Origin: Haloimpatiens sp042688525
Lineage (GTDB): Bacteria; Bacillota; Clostridia; Clostridiales; Clostridiaceae
DNA: 64,000 bases
NCBI RefSeq assembly: GCF_042688525.2
Contig: NZ_JBHWAB010000001.1
Location: 3,286,001-3,350,000, forward strand
Reading direction: 5' to 3'
Shown: one piece after another, positions 35,269 to 43,575 of the stretch
Position numbering within the stretch: the stretch's first letter is position 1
Layout of the letters: every line of letters starts with the position of its first letter
Position numbers and translations under genes: made by a program
The notes under the pieces: generated by a model
Told to the model about the DNA's origin: nothing
The model's database searches: none
Seen by the model: only the letters and a program-made list of their open reading frames with translations

Positions 35269-35400
35269 AGGTGTTTAAATTTAATTTATATTTTAGGATA
35301 GTTATTTGCAACTTGATTAATTATATTTAAACTTTACAATTTTATGTTAATATAAATAACAATATCTATTTTTAACTATTAAATATCCATTGTTGATCTT

Positions 35401-36108
35401 TTATAACTCTTGTTTTGATTTTATAATTTCTATTTTTTCTTTCAAGTTATTATTTTTCTCTTTACTTTTTTCTAAAATAGTATTAAATGTACTTTTAACT
35501 TTTGCTGCATCTTTAGCTTCTACTGCTTCTTTAAAAGACTTCCACGTTAACCTCATTTCTTCTATTTTAGATTTATTAGCTTCAATCTTTTCTGCTCTCT
35601 TACTCTTATATTGATCTTTTTGGCTTTTAAATTGATCTTTCATTTCTTGTTTTTTCTTATGAATATATTCTTTTGCCTCATCTTTTGTCATTTCCCCATT
35701 TTTTACTTTCTCTTTTACGTCACTTAAATCTTTATTTATTTTTCCTTTATATTCTTCTTTTTCTTGTTGTCTATTTTCTTTATTGTACAGTTTCAATTCT
35801 TTCAACTGTGTTAATAAATTTTTTCTCTCATTAGCAACTGTATCCCATTGAGATTTAATTCCTGGTACTACAGAATCCGCATTTTTCATAACTTCATCAA
35901 GATTTTCTATACGCTTCTCAAATCTTTCAATTTTATCTCTTTTAATTTTTTTCCTATTACCATTATTTTTTTTCTCATTTTGACTAAATACTAAATTATT
36001 TTTTTGAACATTATCGTTTGTTGAATCTCCTACCGCATATACTACACTTGGCACCATGATTGATACAGCAAGAATTGATGGTAAAATAAATTTTTTCCAA
36101 TTCATCAT
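35401..36108 (-). CDS. Secreted coiled-coil protein, unknown
   Basis: 235-aa exported protein. Signal peptide MNWKKFILPSILAVSIMVPSVVYAV (about 25 residues, cleavage after VYA) followed by a highly charged, Lys/Glu-rich chain with long heptad-like helices (residues 50-235): IKRDKIERFEKRIENL, KGEMTKDEAKEYIHKKK, KSKIEEMRLTWKSFKEAVEAKD. No catalytic motif. It resembles small clostridial coiled-coil exported proteins, role unknown. Chosen start is the ATG at 36106-36108, correctly spaced from GGGAG; an ATG nine bases upstream overlaps it. An upstream 16-bp-wide gap separates it from the next gene. Confidence 0.75.
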   Translation of the reverse strand: MMNWKKFILPSILAVSIMVPSVVYAVGDSTNDNVQKNNLVFSQNEKKNNGNRKKIKRDKIERFEKRIENLDEVMKNADSVVPGIKSQWDTVANERKNLLTQLKELKLYNKENRQQEKEEYKGKINKDLSDVKEKVKNGEMTKDEAKEYIHKKKQEMKDQFKSQKDQYKSKRAEKIEANKSKIEEMRLTWKSFKEAVEAKDAAKVKSTFNTILEKSKEKNNNLKEKIEIIKSKQEL

Positions 36109-36198
36109 AATTTTCATCTCCCTATTCTTTTATTTTTTTGTATAATCAAATATGCTAATTTGATTATAATAAAAGAATTTAGAATAATTATCACAAAA

Positions 36199-36852
36199 TT
36201 ATGTGAAATTATGTGATTTTACTTGTATATTACTTGATTTTTGGCAAAATTCTTTTTTTAATTTTTGTATATATTTTTTCATCTTACTATCAGAAAGTAT
36301 TCTAAGCTCATCATAAGCTAAATAAAAATTAATACATATAATTCCTGAAAATAAAACTAAAAAATCTATAATAACAGCTAAATTATACTTGAATCCACTT
36401 AAAGATGATATACCAATTGTTATACCAATCAAAACACTTATCCATATAGTAAAAAATACTAATTTATATTTTTTACTATACTCCTCATTCCATCTTTGTA
36501 AAGATGTATCTATTTTTAGAAAAAATTTGGCTGCACAAAATAAATATTTTTCTGCTTCTTGAAAATTTGTTACTCCATATGTTAAAAGTTCAGCTGGGAA
36601 TTTTTTTGTAGCTTCATTTCTGTATAAATATTTAAGGTTTTTCTTAAAATATCTATTCACTATATAACTTAATTCTTTAATGTACTCATAATTATCCTGA
36701 ATATACTTTTTGCTATCTTTACAATGCATACTTCTATTAGTTAGTGTTAAAATTATATCTTTTATCATTTTAGTGTATATTAAACATTTGCTATATCTTT
36801 TTTTCTTTTCTTTTTTTGAATTTTCAAATTTTGCATATATAACTTTTCCCAC
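36199..36852 (-). CDS. Unknown protein with two central membrane helices
   Basis: 217-aa protein: a basic cytoplasmic N-terminal part of about 125 residues, two membrane helices (about 131-150 and 155-178), and a short basic C-terminus (YIQKLKKEFC). The layout recalls SLATT-type two-helix proteins that sense nucleotides, but no clear motif is seen, so this is only a comparison. GTG start (36850-36852) behind AAGGGTG. Monocistronic. Confidence 0.65.
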   Translation of the reverse strand: MGKVIYAKFENSKKEKKKRYSKCLIYTKMIKDIILTLTNRSMHCKDSKKYIQDNYEYIKELSYIVNRYFKKNLKYLYRNEATKKFPAELLTYGVTNFQEAEKYLFCAAKFFLKIDTSLQRWNEEYSKKYKLVFFTIWISVLIGITIGISSLSGFKYNLAVIIDFLVLFSGIICINFYLAYDELRILSDSKMKKYIQKLKKEFCQKSSNIQVKSHNFT

Positions 36853-37112
36853 TACTTATCACCCTTTTTATGATAACTCTTTATATAATTTTTATTCATT
36901 CTAATACTCCCCTAATCACTTATTCTATATTATGATTGCAATCCCTTCTACTTTTTGAAAACATTTACTAAAATTATATTTAATCCTATTATAAAAAGGA
37001 ATTTTTAACTAATTTCTGTTTCTTGAATAAAAATAACACACAATTAAGACAATATTAATAGTATTAGTTAATTTAATGTGCAATATTATATAAAATTAGG
37101 TAGGTGATACTT

Positions 37113-37736
37113 ATGAAAAAATTTTTTACAACAATAATGATAAGTTCGTTTTTAATATTTTTTCCAATTAAAGTTTCTGCACAATCTATAACTTATACTG
37201 TTAAATCTGGGGATAGCATGTGGAAAATTGCTGTTAAATATCAAATTGGGTTAAGCGAAATTATACAAGCAAATCCTCAAATTAAAACTCCGTCTCTTAT
37301 TTATCCTGGACAAAAATTGACTATTCCTAATATCAATGACATTAAAGCAATTGAAAATGAAGTCATTAGACTTGTTAATGTTGAAAGACAAAAAGCAGGA
37401 GTTCCTGCACTTAAACAAAATTGGCAGCTTTCAAGAATAGCAAGATATAAATCTAAAGATATGGCTGATAAAGGATATTTTTCACACACTTCTCCAACAT
37501 ATGGTTCACCTTTTAAAATGATAGAATCTTTTGGAATTAAAGCTTCAGCTGCTGGTGAAAATATAGCTTATGGTCAACCTACTCCTAAAGCTGTTATGAA
37601 TTCTTGGATGAATTCACCTGGACACAGATCAAATATTTTAAGTTCTTCTTATAGCGAAATAGGCGTTGGAGTGGCAAAAAATAAAAATGGAGTGTATTAT
37701 TGGACTCAAATGTTCATACACCCAAGTAATAGATAA
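37113..37736 (+). CDS. Secreted LysM-CAP (SCP/YkwD-like) protein
   Basis: 207-aa exported protein. Signal peptide 1-23 (ending VSAQS), one LysM domain at about 27-71 (YTVKSGDSMWKIAVKY, PGQKLTIP) that binds peptidoglycan, then a CAP domain from 83 on: KDMADKGYFSHTSPTYG, AAGENIAYGQ, SWMNSPGHRSNILSS, EIGVGVAKNKNGVYYWTQMF. The CAP histidines and glutamate (H in FSHTSP, E in GENIAYG, H in PGHRSN) are in place. YkwD/SafA-like proteins act in the wall or spore coat. The GTG nine bases before is inside the AGGTAGGTG ribosome binding site, so ATG 37113 is the start. Confidence 0.9.
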   Translation: MKKFFTTIMISSFLIFFPIKVSAQSITYTVKSGDSMWKIAVKYQIGLSEIIQANPQIKTPSLIYPGQKLTIPNINDIKAIENEVIRLVNVERQKAGVPALKQNWQLSRIARYKSKDMADKGYFSHTSPTYGSPFKMIESFGIKASAAGENIAYGQPTPKAVMNSWMNSPGHRSNILSSSYSEIGVGVAKNKNGVYYWTQMFIHPSNR

Positions 37737-37749
37737 AGTAGAAATTAAA

Positions 37750-37813
37750 AAGAACAAAGTATAAATAATGAAAGTTTTTCTCAAAAAAACTCCTTATTTG
37801 TTCTTTGTTCTTT
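37750..37813. terminator. Terminator after the LysM-CAP gene
   Basis: AAAGAACAAAGTATAAATAA (37750-) against TTATTTGTTCTTTGTTCTTT, 18-19 bp stem with small bulge, T-rich on exit. Confidence 0.7.
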
Positions 37814-37849
37814 AATCTTTGTACTTTTAATTTTATGAACTACCAATAT

Positions 37850-37888
37850 TTATGTTTTACATCTCAAGCATTCAATATTCTTTTTCAT
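37850..37888 (-). pseudogene. Truncated zinc-ribbon-like mini-ORF
   Basis: ATG at 37886-37888 behind GGGAGTGATTATTT encodes MKKNIECLRCKT and a stop. The C-x-x-C start is like small clostridial zinc-ribbon proteins (general pattern M-K-K-N-I-x-C-x-x-C), and the next frame continues with KY-like residues. It is probably a decayed remnant; weakly supported. Confidence 0.3.
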
Positions 37889-37941
37889 AAATAATCACTC
37901 CCTTTATAATCTTTACTTATATATTAGTTATTCATTATTAA

Positions 37942-38198
37942 CTCAATTTTCAAAGTGAAAAAATACTGCTTAGCGAAGGGAAATGATATCTTGCGTAAAA
38001 AACATTTGAACAAAGTTTACAAGTTCTTAGCTTTACGAATTTGAAAAAAGTTATTTTTTAATTACTGATTCCTACGGAATATTAATTAAAAAATCTTTTT
38101 TCAATATGAGTAAAGCTTAGAACTTGTTACTGAAGTGAAAGGTTTTTAAGCAAGATATCATTTCCCGTAGCGGCTATTTTTCATCTGCGAAAGTTGAA
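37942..38198. mobile_element. Full-length MITE-like element (257 bp), inverted orientation, 7-bp target duplication
   Basis: Ends CTCAATTTTCAAAGTG and CATCTGCGAAAGTTGAA; flanked on both sides by TTATTAA (37935-37941 and 38199-38205). Arms are inverted relative to those of the copy at 46807. The core has ATTACTGATTCCTACGGAATATTAAT at its centre, the hairpin tip. The right target duplication contains the TAA stop of the next gene (38202-38204). Confidence 0.88.
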
Positions 38199-38201
38199 TT
38201 A

Positions 38202-38795
38202 TTAATATATATCCTTTTGAATTTCTGCAATTATTTCAGGACTTCTTCTTATTTCTATTAATTTATCATTTTTTAATCTAATACTTAAAACTTTATATTT
38301 TAATCTTCCTTTTTTAACTATATCTCTTGTTTTTATGTACATAATATCCTCTCTTAATACAATTCTATCTCCACTTACAATAAATTTGTCTCCTATATAA
38401 AAATTATTAGTGGACAAAGACAGATTATTTAATGGAACTATCATTATCCAAGCTGATCTTATGAATTCTGCATCTCCTGTAATTATGGAATAAGAATACA
38501 TTGCTAATATAAATATAATTAGAATTCCATAAAAAATTTTGAATCCTCTAGTATCTAATGGGTTCTTACCTATGCATTTTAAATTATCCATCTGTCTTAA
38601 TGTATTTAAAGTTATTCTTGTTTCTATAATATAACAAGTTAAATATGCCATAATAATTTCCATAAATATTGTATAGCCATATTCAAATCCTTTAACTTCA
38701 TTTGAATTAAGAAAATATATTATTAAAGGAAGTACTATTGCCTCAAATAATACAAACAACATAAATTGCATTTTATATCTTTTTTTATTGTCCAC
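38202..38795 (-). CDS. Four-helix membrane protein, unknown
   Basis: 197-aa membrane protein with four hydrophobic segments (about 11-29, 37-58, 85-103, 108-130), followed by a cytoplasmic beta-rich tail of about 70 residues (GDKFIVSGDRIVLREDIMYIKT...SIRLKNDKLIEI) like a bacterial PH-type domain. I do not recognise a family. The open frame includes a GTG at 38804 inside the AGAGGTG ribosome binding site; the GTG at 38793-38795 is at normal spacing. It lies 37 bp downstream of the frameshifted gene. Its stop codon lies in the target duplication of the MITE-like element. Confidence 0.7.
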   Translation of the reverse strand: MDNKKRYKMQFMLFVLFEAIVLPLIIYFLNSNEVKGFEYGYTIFMEIIMAYLTCYIIETRITLNTLRQMDNLKCIGKNPLDTRGFKIFYGILIIFILAMYSYSIITGDAEFIRSAWIMIVPLNNLSLSTNNFYIGDKFIVSGDRIVLREDIMYIKTRDIVKKGRLKYKVLSIRLKNDKLIEIRRSPEIIAEIQKDIY

Positions 38796-38832
38796 ATTTA
38801 TCACCTCTATTTTAATTATTAAAGTTTTATTA

Positions 38833-39290
38833 TTAATGCGAATTTTTCTTTACTATCTTATTTCTGTTAATTTCAAAATCAATTTTCTTTTGATTTCCTA
38901 TAAAACATAAACCTAAAATTAAAACACATAAACCAATTGAAGTAAAATATGCTGCAAAACCTTCATAATTACTTATTTTATTGATATGCATAGCTATTAT
39001 AAGTGATATACCTGCCATGACTAGAAATATACCTATTATCATACATTCTATCCCCAAAACTTGATTCCACTTTCCCTTATATGACATGGAGATTCCAAGC
39101 ACCATACACGCTATAGAAATAGCATAAAGACCTACTATTTTTACTATAAATATATTCGTAATATCTACCACTTGTATTAAACTTTCAGTTGTAATTAATA
39201 TACCTGAAAATAAACATATTCCTCCTACTATAAAAAGAATAATTGAAATAATTTTTTTATTGTACTAAACTTTGCCTTACCACTTAACAT
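38833..39290 (-). pseudogene. Small membrane protein gene with homopolymer frameshift
   Basis: An ATG at 39288-39290 with GGGGG 10 bp upstream starts MLSGKAKFSTIKK and runs into a stop after a run of seven A (seven T on the plus strand, 39252-39258). If the run had eight A, the frame continues as IISIILFIVGGICLFSGILI and on into the 112-codon open frame that ends at 38833, giving a protein of about 152 aa with four membrane helices. The shorter frame has no ribosome binding site of its own. Either a real frameshift, a slippage (phase-variation) site or a sequencing error. Confidence 0.7.
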
Positions 39291-39706
39291 TATACTTCCC
39301 CCTTATTTATTAAATCACATTATTAAATAATTAAAAAATATATATGATATATTTAGCTATGTAATTATTTCTTGCATATATTATGTATATATTTATCTTT
39401 TTACAAGTTTCATTTTTCTTTTTTATATAGTTAATATTAATTATTAATATTACATTAATAATTATATAATATAGTATTAAATAACTCAAATGGAGTTATT
39501 TGCTTAACAATATTTTAAAACATCATTAGAATAAATTATATATGTATTTCTAATGTTTTCTCCATACTTTTGAATATTTCGCATATATCTAATTTTGATA
39601 AAACTTAAAATAACTCATGAATGTAGTAAGATTTGTATAAAAGATGTGTTTGGTGAAAATCTATAACTGCTTAATAATTAAAATTTAACAATTGAAAATT
39701 CTCAAC

Positions 39707-39834
39707 ATTTTATTGCAAAAAGAAAATTGCCCCACAAGATTTACAGTTCTTGTGAGGCCAAGGTGCCCTACGTTTTGCCCAAAAAAATATGTACTGGTGC
39801 GCCCAGAGGGAGTCGAACCCCCGACCTCCAGATT
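39707..39834. repeat. 128-bp perfect direct repeat, left copy, with tRNA-Arg 3' half
   Basis: Identical over 128 bp to 41371-41498. It contains the 3' half of tRNA-Arg(UCG), from GGTGCGCCCAG to TCCAGATT, plus 88 bp downstream of it. Beyond 39834 the sequence diverges (GAAAAGTAAGC), so this tRNA copy is cut in the anticodon arm. The 400-bp gap before it (39291-39706) is AT-rich, with only the small palindrome ATAACTCAAATGGAGTTAT near 39481. Confidence 0.9.
39793..39834 (-). pseudogene. tRNA-Arg(UCG) 3'-half relic
   Basis: TGGTGCGCCCAGAGGGAGTC and the T-arm GTCGAACCCCCGACC are kept, as is the 3' side of the anticodon stem; the 5' half (D-arm, acceptor 5' strand) is absent. Generated by the direct duplication described above. 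Confidence 0.85.
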
Positions 39835-40126
39835 GAAAAGTAAGCATTCTATACGATTTATTGTAATTTATAAAAATGTGTAAACATAATGTATATTCCT
39901 TTCTTTCGTTTAACAAAATTTTTATATAATTATTAAGATTTTTGTTACTAGGAAATAAATATTATACTTAAAATATATTTAATTACAAGAATTAACCCCT
40001 AATATTTTTTATTTTCTTTTAGATTTGTCACAAGAAAATAAAGTTTTACCTAAGTCTAATTAATTTTTTACATTTAAATACACTAAGTTATAACATTTCA
40101 TATTTTATAAAAACCATAATCTTCAG

Positions 40127-41258
40127 CTAATTATTGTACCATTGTTTCTGACTGTTATATAAGTAGGCATATTCTCCCTCTATGTCAATAAGTTCATCAT
40201 GTGTACCTACTTCAATAATTTTGCCATCTTTCATAGTAATAATTCTGTCAGCAAGTCTTGCTGCTCCAATCCTATGAGTTACAAGTATTCTAGTTTTATT
40301 TTTTGTAGTTTCAATAAAACTTCTCATTATATCCATTTCTTGCAATGGATCCAGCGAAGCTGTAGGTTCATCAAACACAATCAATGAAGCATCCTTATAA
40401 TTAGCCCTTGCAATGGCTATCCTTTGCCATTGCCCAATTGACAAATCCGTTCCTCCAAATTCTTTTGAAAGCAAAGTATCTATGCCATTATTTAAATGTT
40501 CCTTAATATCACTAAGATTAACTCTTCTAAGTTCTTTTTCCACCTTATAATTATCCACTTTTTCAATAAACCCTAAGGTAATATTTTCCTTAAGAGTTAC
40601 TGGATACTGCTTAAAGCTTTGAAATACTACGGCAATCTTTTTATAAATAGACCTCATATACAGCTCTCTAAAAGACTTTCCATTATAAAAAATTTCTCCC
40701 TCAGAAGGTTCATAAAGTCCTGTGATAACTTTAGTTAATGTAGTCTTTCCACAGCCATTTTCTCCGACTATTGCAATTATTTCTTTAGGCTTTATCTCTA
40801 TAGAAATATTATTTAGGACACATTTTTCAGAATTAGGATATTTGAAATTTATATTTTTAATTGATATTTCAAGATTTTCTTCACTTTCACTAATCTTTTC
40901 ACTACCAGTGATGTTCTTATAATCCAATATTTTATTAAGATTATAAAGACTGTTATAGCTTTCAGAAACACCTGCAATCTGAGAATTAAACAATTGATCC
41001 ATACGATTATACATAGTGGTAACAGCAGTTAAAACTGCTCCTGTCTCTGCCACTGAAATAGATCTCATTAAAGTAAGATAATATATAATTCCTATCAAGA
41101 TTATAAAACCTAAAAAATAAATAAAATTAATTATTAGTTTTATAATATTAATTTTATTAAACGCTTTCAGATTCAAATTAGTTAATTCATCCAAAGCCTC
41201 ATCTAACTTGCTTTTTAAAAATTTAACCGCATTTAAATGCCTTGTTTTATTATGATTT
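40127..41258 (-). pseudogene. ABC transporter (membrane-ATPase fusion), 5'-truncated
   Basis: The reading frame runs from about 41258 to TAA at 40127 but lacks the start and the first few membrane helices. What is left is the last two or three helices (INFIYFLGFIILIGIIYYLTL), then a complete ATPase: GENGCGKT (Walker A), FQSFKQYPVT (Q-loop), LSIGQWQRIAIARA (signature), VFDEPTASLDP (Walker B) and VTHRIG. Full half-transporters of this type are about 580-600 aa, so roughly 220 residues are missing. It lies inside the region bounded by the 128-bp direct repeats. First supported TTG/ATG are internal only; not likely functional. Confidence 0.8.
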
Positions 41259-41305
41259 GTTTTAATTTACATAAAACTAGGGGAGAATCAATGTCTAAAA
41301 GAAAA

Positions 41306-41354
41306 AAATCAAGGCTTAGAGAAGTTTTAGTACTTCTCTAAGCCTTGATTTATA
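41306..41354. terminator. Strong hairpin upstream of the truncated ABC gene
   Basis: AAATCAAGGCTTAGAGAAGT (41307-) pairs with ACTTCTCTAAGCCTTGATTT around TTTAGT, a 20-bp perfect stem. A 16-codon ORF with a GGGGAG ribosome binding site (41291-41341) overlaps it on the plus strand, which looks coincidental. Confidence 0.7.
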
Positions 41355-41370
41355 CCTAAAAATTCTGGAT

Positions 41371-41498
41371 ATTTTATTGCAAAAAGAAAATTGCCCCACA
41401 AGATTTACAGTTCTTGTGAGGCCAAGGTGCCCTACGTTTTGCCCAAAAAAATATGTACTGGTGCGCCCAGAGGGAGTCGAACCCCCGACCTCCAGATT
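41371..41498. repeat. 128-bp perfect direct repeat, right copy
   Basis: Partner of 39707-39834 with 1664-bp offset. Here the tRNA-Arg(UCG) continues intact to its 5' end. Confidence 0.9.
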
Positions 41499-41535
41499 CG
41501 AAGTCTGTCACTCTATCCAACTGAGCTATGAGCGC
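41459..41535 (-). tRNA. tRNA-Arg(UCG)
   Basis: Complete cloverleaf with encoded CCA; anticodon loop CUUCGAA. Last gene of the minus-strand tRNA array. Its 3' half is repeated at 39793-39834. Confidence 0.95.
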
Positions 41536-41555
41536 AACAATTTTTCATTTTCATG

Positions 41556-41602
41556 AATAATGCGCCTTGTAGCTTAAATCTAATTAAACCAAAGACGCAT
41601 TA
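41556..41602 (-). pseudogene. Collapsed tRNA-Arg(UCU) relic
   Basis: Read on the minus strand, ATGCGTCTTTGG at one end and AAGGCGCATTAT at the other reproduce the acceptor-stem strands and flanks of tRNA-Arg(UCU), with the D-, anticodon- and T-arms replaced by about 22 AT-rich bases. It occupies the same place (after Gly-UCC) where the upstream repeat unit has an intact tRNA-Arg(UCU). Confidence 0.55.
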
Positions 41603-41676
41603 TGGAGCGGGTGAAGGGAATCGAACCCTCGTAACCAGCTTGGAAGGCTGGGGCTCTACCATTGAGCTACACCCGC
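41603..41676 (-). tRNA. tRNA-Gly(UCC), copy 1
   Basis: 74-nt cloverleaf with CCA, anticodon loop CUUCCAA; sequence identical to the three other Gly(UCC) genes of the array. Confidence 0.95.
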
Positions 41677-41680
41677 ATAT

Positions 41681-41756
41681 TGGAGCGGAAGACGGGACTC
41701 GAACCCGCGACATCCACCTTGGCAAGGTGGCGCTCTACCAACTGAGCCACTTCCGC
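41681..41756 (-). tRNA. tRNA-Gly(GCC), copy 1
   Basis: 76 nt with CCA, anticodon loop UUGCCAA. Differs from copy 2 (42651) by one base at the D-arm/anticodon-stem junction. Confidence 0.95.
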
Positions 41757-41772
41757 ATATTTATATTTTTAT

Positions 41773-41856
41773 TGGTGCAGGTGAAGGGAGTCGAACCCCC
41801 ACGCCATAGGCGCTAGATCCTAAGTCTAGTGCGTCTGCCAATTCCGCCACACCTGC
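41773..41856 (-). tRNA. tRNA-Leu(UAG), copy 1
   Basis: 84-nt class II tRNA with long variable arm, CCA encoded, anticodon loop CUUAGGA. Confidence 0.95.
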
Positions 41857-41870
41857 ATTTTATACATTTT

Positions 41871-41946
41871 TGGTGATCTACCGGGGAATCGAACCCCGGA
41901 CACCATGATTAAAAGTCATGTGCTCTACCAACTGAGCTAGTAAATC
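41871..41946 (-). tRNA. tRNA-Lys(UUU), copy 1
   Basis: 76 nt with CCA, anticodon loop CUUUUAA. Confidence 0.95.
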
Positions 41947-41950
41947 ATAT

Positions 41951-42025
41951 TGGCTGGGATGGCAGGATTCGAACCTGCGGATGCAGGAATCAAAATCCTG
42001 TGCCTTACCGCTTGGCGACATCCCA
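41951..42025 (-). tRNA. tRNA-Gln(UUG), copy 1
   Basis: 75 nt with CCA, anticodon loop UUUUGAU. One T-stem base differs from copy 2 (42921). Confidence 0.95.
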
Positions 42026-42028
42026 ATA

Positions 42029-42105
<77 letters not shown>

Positions 42106-42135
42106 ACATTAATTATTTTTTAGTTATTTTGTTAA

Positions 42136-42211
42136 TGGTGCGCCATCAGGGATTCGAACCCTGGGCACCCTGATTAAGAGTCAGGTGCTCTACCAACTGA
42201 GCTAATGGTGC
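42136..42211 (-). tRNA. tRNA-Lys(CUU), copy 1
   Basis: 76 nt with CCA, anticodon loop CUCUUAA. The acceptor stem has a mismatch A3:C70 (GCACCAU against AUGGCGC), shared by copy 2. Confidence 0.92.
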
Positions 42212-42216
42212 ACAAT

Positions 42217-42293
42217 TGGTGCGTCTTAAGGGATTCGAACCCCTGGCCCACGGCTTAGAAGGCCGTTGCTCTATCCAACTGAGCTAAAGACGC
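42217..42293 (-). tRNA. tRNA-Arg(UCU), copy 1
   Basis: 77 nt with CCA, anticodon loop CUUCUAA. Confidence 0.95.
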
Positions 42294-42299
42294 ATACTT

Positions 42300-42373
42300 T
42301 GGAGCGGGTGAAGGGAATCGAACCCTCGTAACCAGCTTGGAAGGCTGGGGCTCTACCATTGAGCTACACCCGC
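42300..42373 (-). tRNA. tRNA-Gly(UCC), copy 2
   Basis: Identical to the copy at 41603; follows tRNA-Pro in the repeat unit. Confidence 0.95.
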
Positions 42374-42389
42374 ATATATTTTGTTTTTT

Positions 42390-42465
42390 TGGTCGGGGTG
42401 ACAGGGCTTGAACCTGCGGCCTCATGGTCCCAAACCACGCGCGCTCCCATCTGCGCCACACCCCG
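42390..42465 (-). tRNA. tRNA-Pro(UGG), copy 1
   Basis: 76 nt with CCA, anticodon loop UUUGGGA. First gene of the downstream repeat unit. Confidence 0.95.
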
Positions 42466-42490
42466 GCATTATTAACTTAACTTTAAAATC

Positions 42491-42567
42491 TGGTGCGTCT
42501 TAAGGGATTCGAACCCCTGGCCCACGGCTTAGAAGGCCGTTGCTCTATCCAACTGAGCTAAAGACGC
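42491..42567 (-). tRNA. tRNA-Arg(UCU), copy 2
   Basis: Identical to the copy at 42217; last gene of the upstream repeat unit, and its counterpart in the downstream unit is the relic at 41556. Confidence 0.95.
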
Positions 42568-42572
42568 ATCCT

Positions 42573-42646
42573 TGGAGCGGGTGAAGGGAATCGAACCCTC
42601 GTAACCAGCTTGGAAGGCTGGGGCTCTACCATTGAGCTACACCCGC
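42573..42646 (-). tRNA. tRNA-Gly(UCC), copy 3
   Basis: Identical to the copy at 41603. Confidence 0.95.
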
Positions 42647-42650
42647 ATAT

Positions 42651-42726
<76 letters not shown>

Positions 42727-42742
42727 ATATTTATGTTTTTAT

Positions 42743-42826
42743 TGGTGCAGGTGAAGGGAGTCGAACCCCCACGCCATAGGCGCTAGATCCTAAGTCTAGT
42801 GCGTCTGCCAATTCCGCCACACCTGC
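42743..42826 (-). tRNA. tRNA-Leu(UAG), copy 2
   Basis: Identical to copy 1, including flanking ATTTTATACATTTT spacer. Confidence 0.95.
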
Positions 42827-42840
42827 ATTTTATACATTTT

Positions 42841-42916
42841 TGGTGATCTACCGGGGAATCGAACCCCGGACACCATGATTAAAAGTCATGTGCTCTACCA
42901 ACTGAGCTAGTAAATC
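42841..42916 (-). tRNA. tRNA-Lys(UUU), copy 2
   Basis: Identical to copy 1. Confidence 0.95.
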
Positions 42917-42920
42917 ATAT

Positions 42921-42995
42921 TGGCTGGGATGGCAGGGTTCGAACCTGCGGATGCAGGAATCAAAATCCTGTGCCTTACCGCTTGGCGACATCCCA
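42921..42995 (-). tRNA. tRNA-Gln(UUG), copy 2
   Basis: As copy 1 with one base changed in the T-stem (GGCAGGGTTC against GGCAGGATTC on the plus strand). Confidence 0.95.
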
Positions 42996-42998
42996 ATA

Positions 42999-43075
<77 letters not shown>

Positions 43076-43094
43076 ACATTATTATTAAATTAAC

Positions 43095-43170
43095 TGGTGC
43101 GCCATCAGGGATTCGAACCCTGGGCACCCTGATTAAGAGTCAGGTGCTCTACCAACTGAGCTAATGGTGC
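43095..43170 (-). tRNA. tRNA-Lys(CUU), copy 2
   Basis: Identical to copy 1, including the A3:C70 mismatch. Confidence 0.92.
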
Positions 43171-43175
43171 ACATC

Positions 43176-43252
43176 TGGTGCGTCTTAAGGGATTCGAACC
43201 CCTGGCCCACGGCTTAGAAGGCCGTTGCTCTATCCAACTGAGCTAAAGACGC
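43176..43252 (-). tRNA. tRNA-Arg(UCU), copy 3
   Basis: Identical to the copy at 42217. Confidence 0.95.
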
Positions 43253-43256
43253 ATCA

Positions 43257-43330
43257 TGGAGCGGGTGAAGGGAATCGAACCCTCGTAACCAGCTTGGAAG
43301 GCTGGGGCTCTACCATTGAGCTACACCCGC
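43257..43330 (-). tRNA. tRNA-Gly(UCC), copy 4
   Basis: Identical to the copy at 41603. Confidence 0.95.
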
Positions 43331-43344
43331 ATATATTTTGTTAT

Positions 43345-43420
43345 TGGTCGGGGTGACAGGGCTTGAACCTGCGGCCTCATGGTCCCAAACCACGCGCGCT
43401 CCCATCTGCGCCACACCCCG
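43345..43420 (-). tRNA. tRNA-Pro(UGG), copy 2
   Basis: First gene transcribed in the array, about 90 nt after the predicted start of transcription. Confidence 0.95.
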
Positions 43421-43515
43421 GCAATCATTGCCTTTAGAAACTAACTTCTAAACTTTGTTACTTCCTTACTTGAAAGTTTATTTTGTTTTTCGTTTTGTTC
43501 CCGACGACAATGATT

Positions 43516-43544
43516 ATTCTACACTATACTTTTAAATTCGTCAA
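43516..43544 (-). promoter_or_regulatory. Promoter of the tRNA array
   Basis: On the minus strand TTGACG (43539-43544), 17-bp spacer, TAGAAT (43516-43521). GC-containing sequence follows (about CGTCGGG), a usual feature of stringently controlled stable-RNA promoters. It can drive all 22 tRNA genes. Confidence 0.75.
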
Positions 43545-43575
43545 TACCTTTTTAATATTTTTTTGCTTTTTTTTA

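Noticed and set aside
41291..41341. 16-codon ORF MSKRKKSRLREVLVLL with a good ribosome binding site
   Set aside because: It lies entirely within the 20-bp-stem hairpin at 41306-41354, so its sequence is fixed by the hairpin; no sign of coding beyond this.
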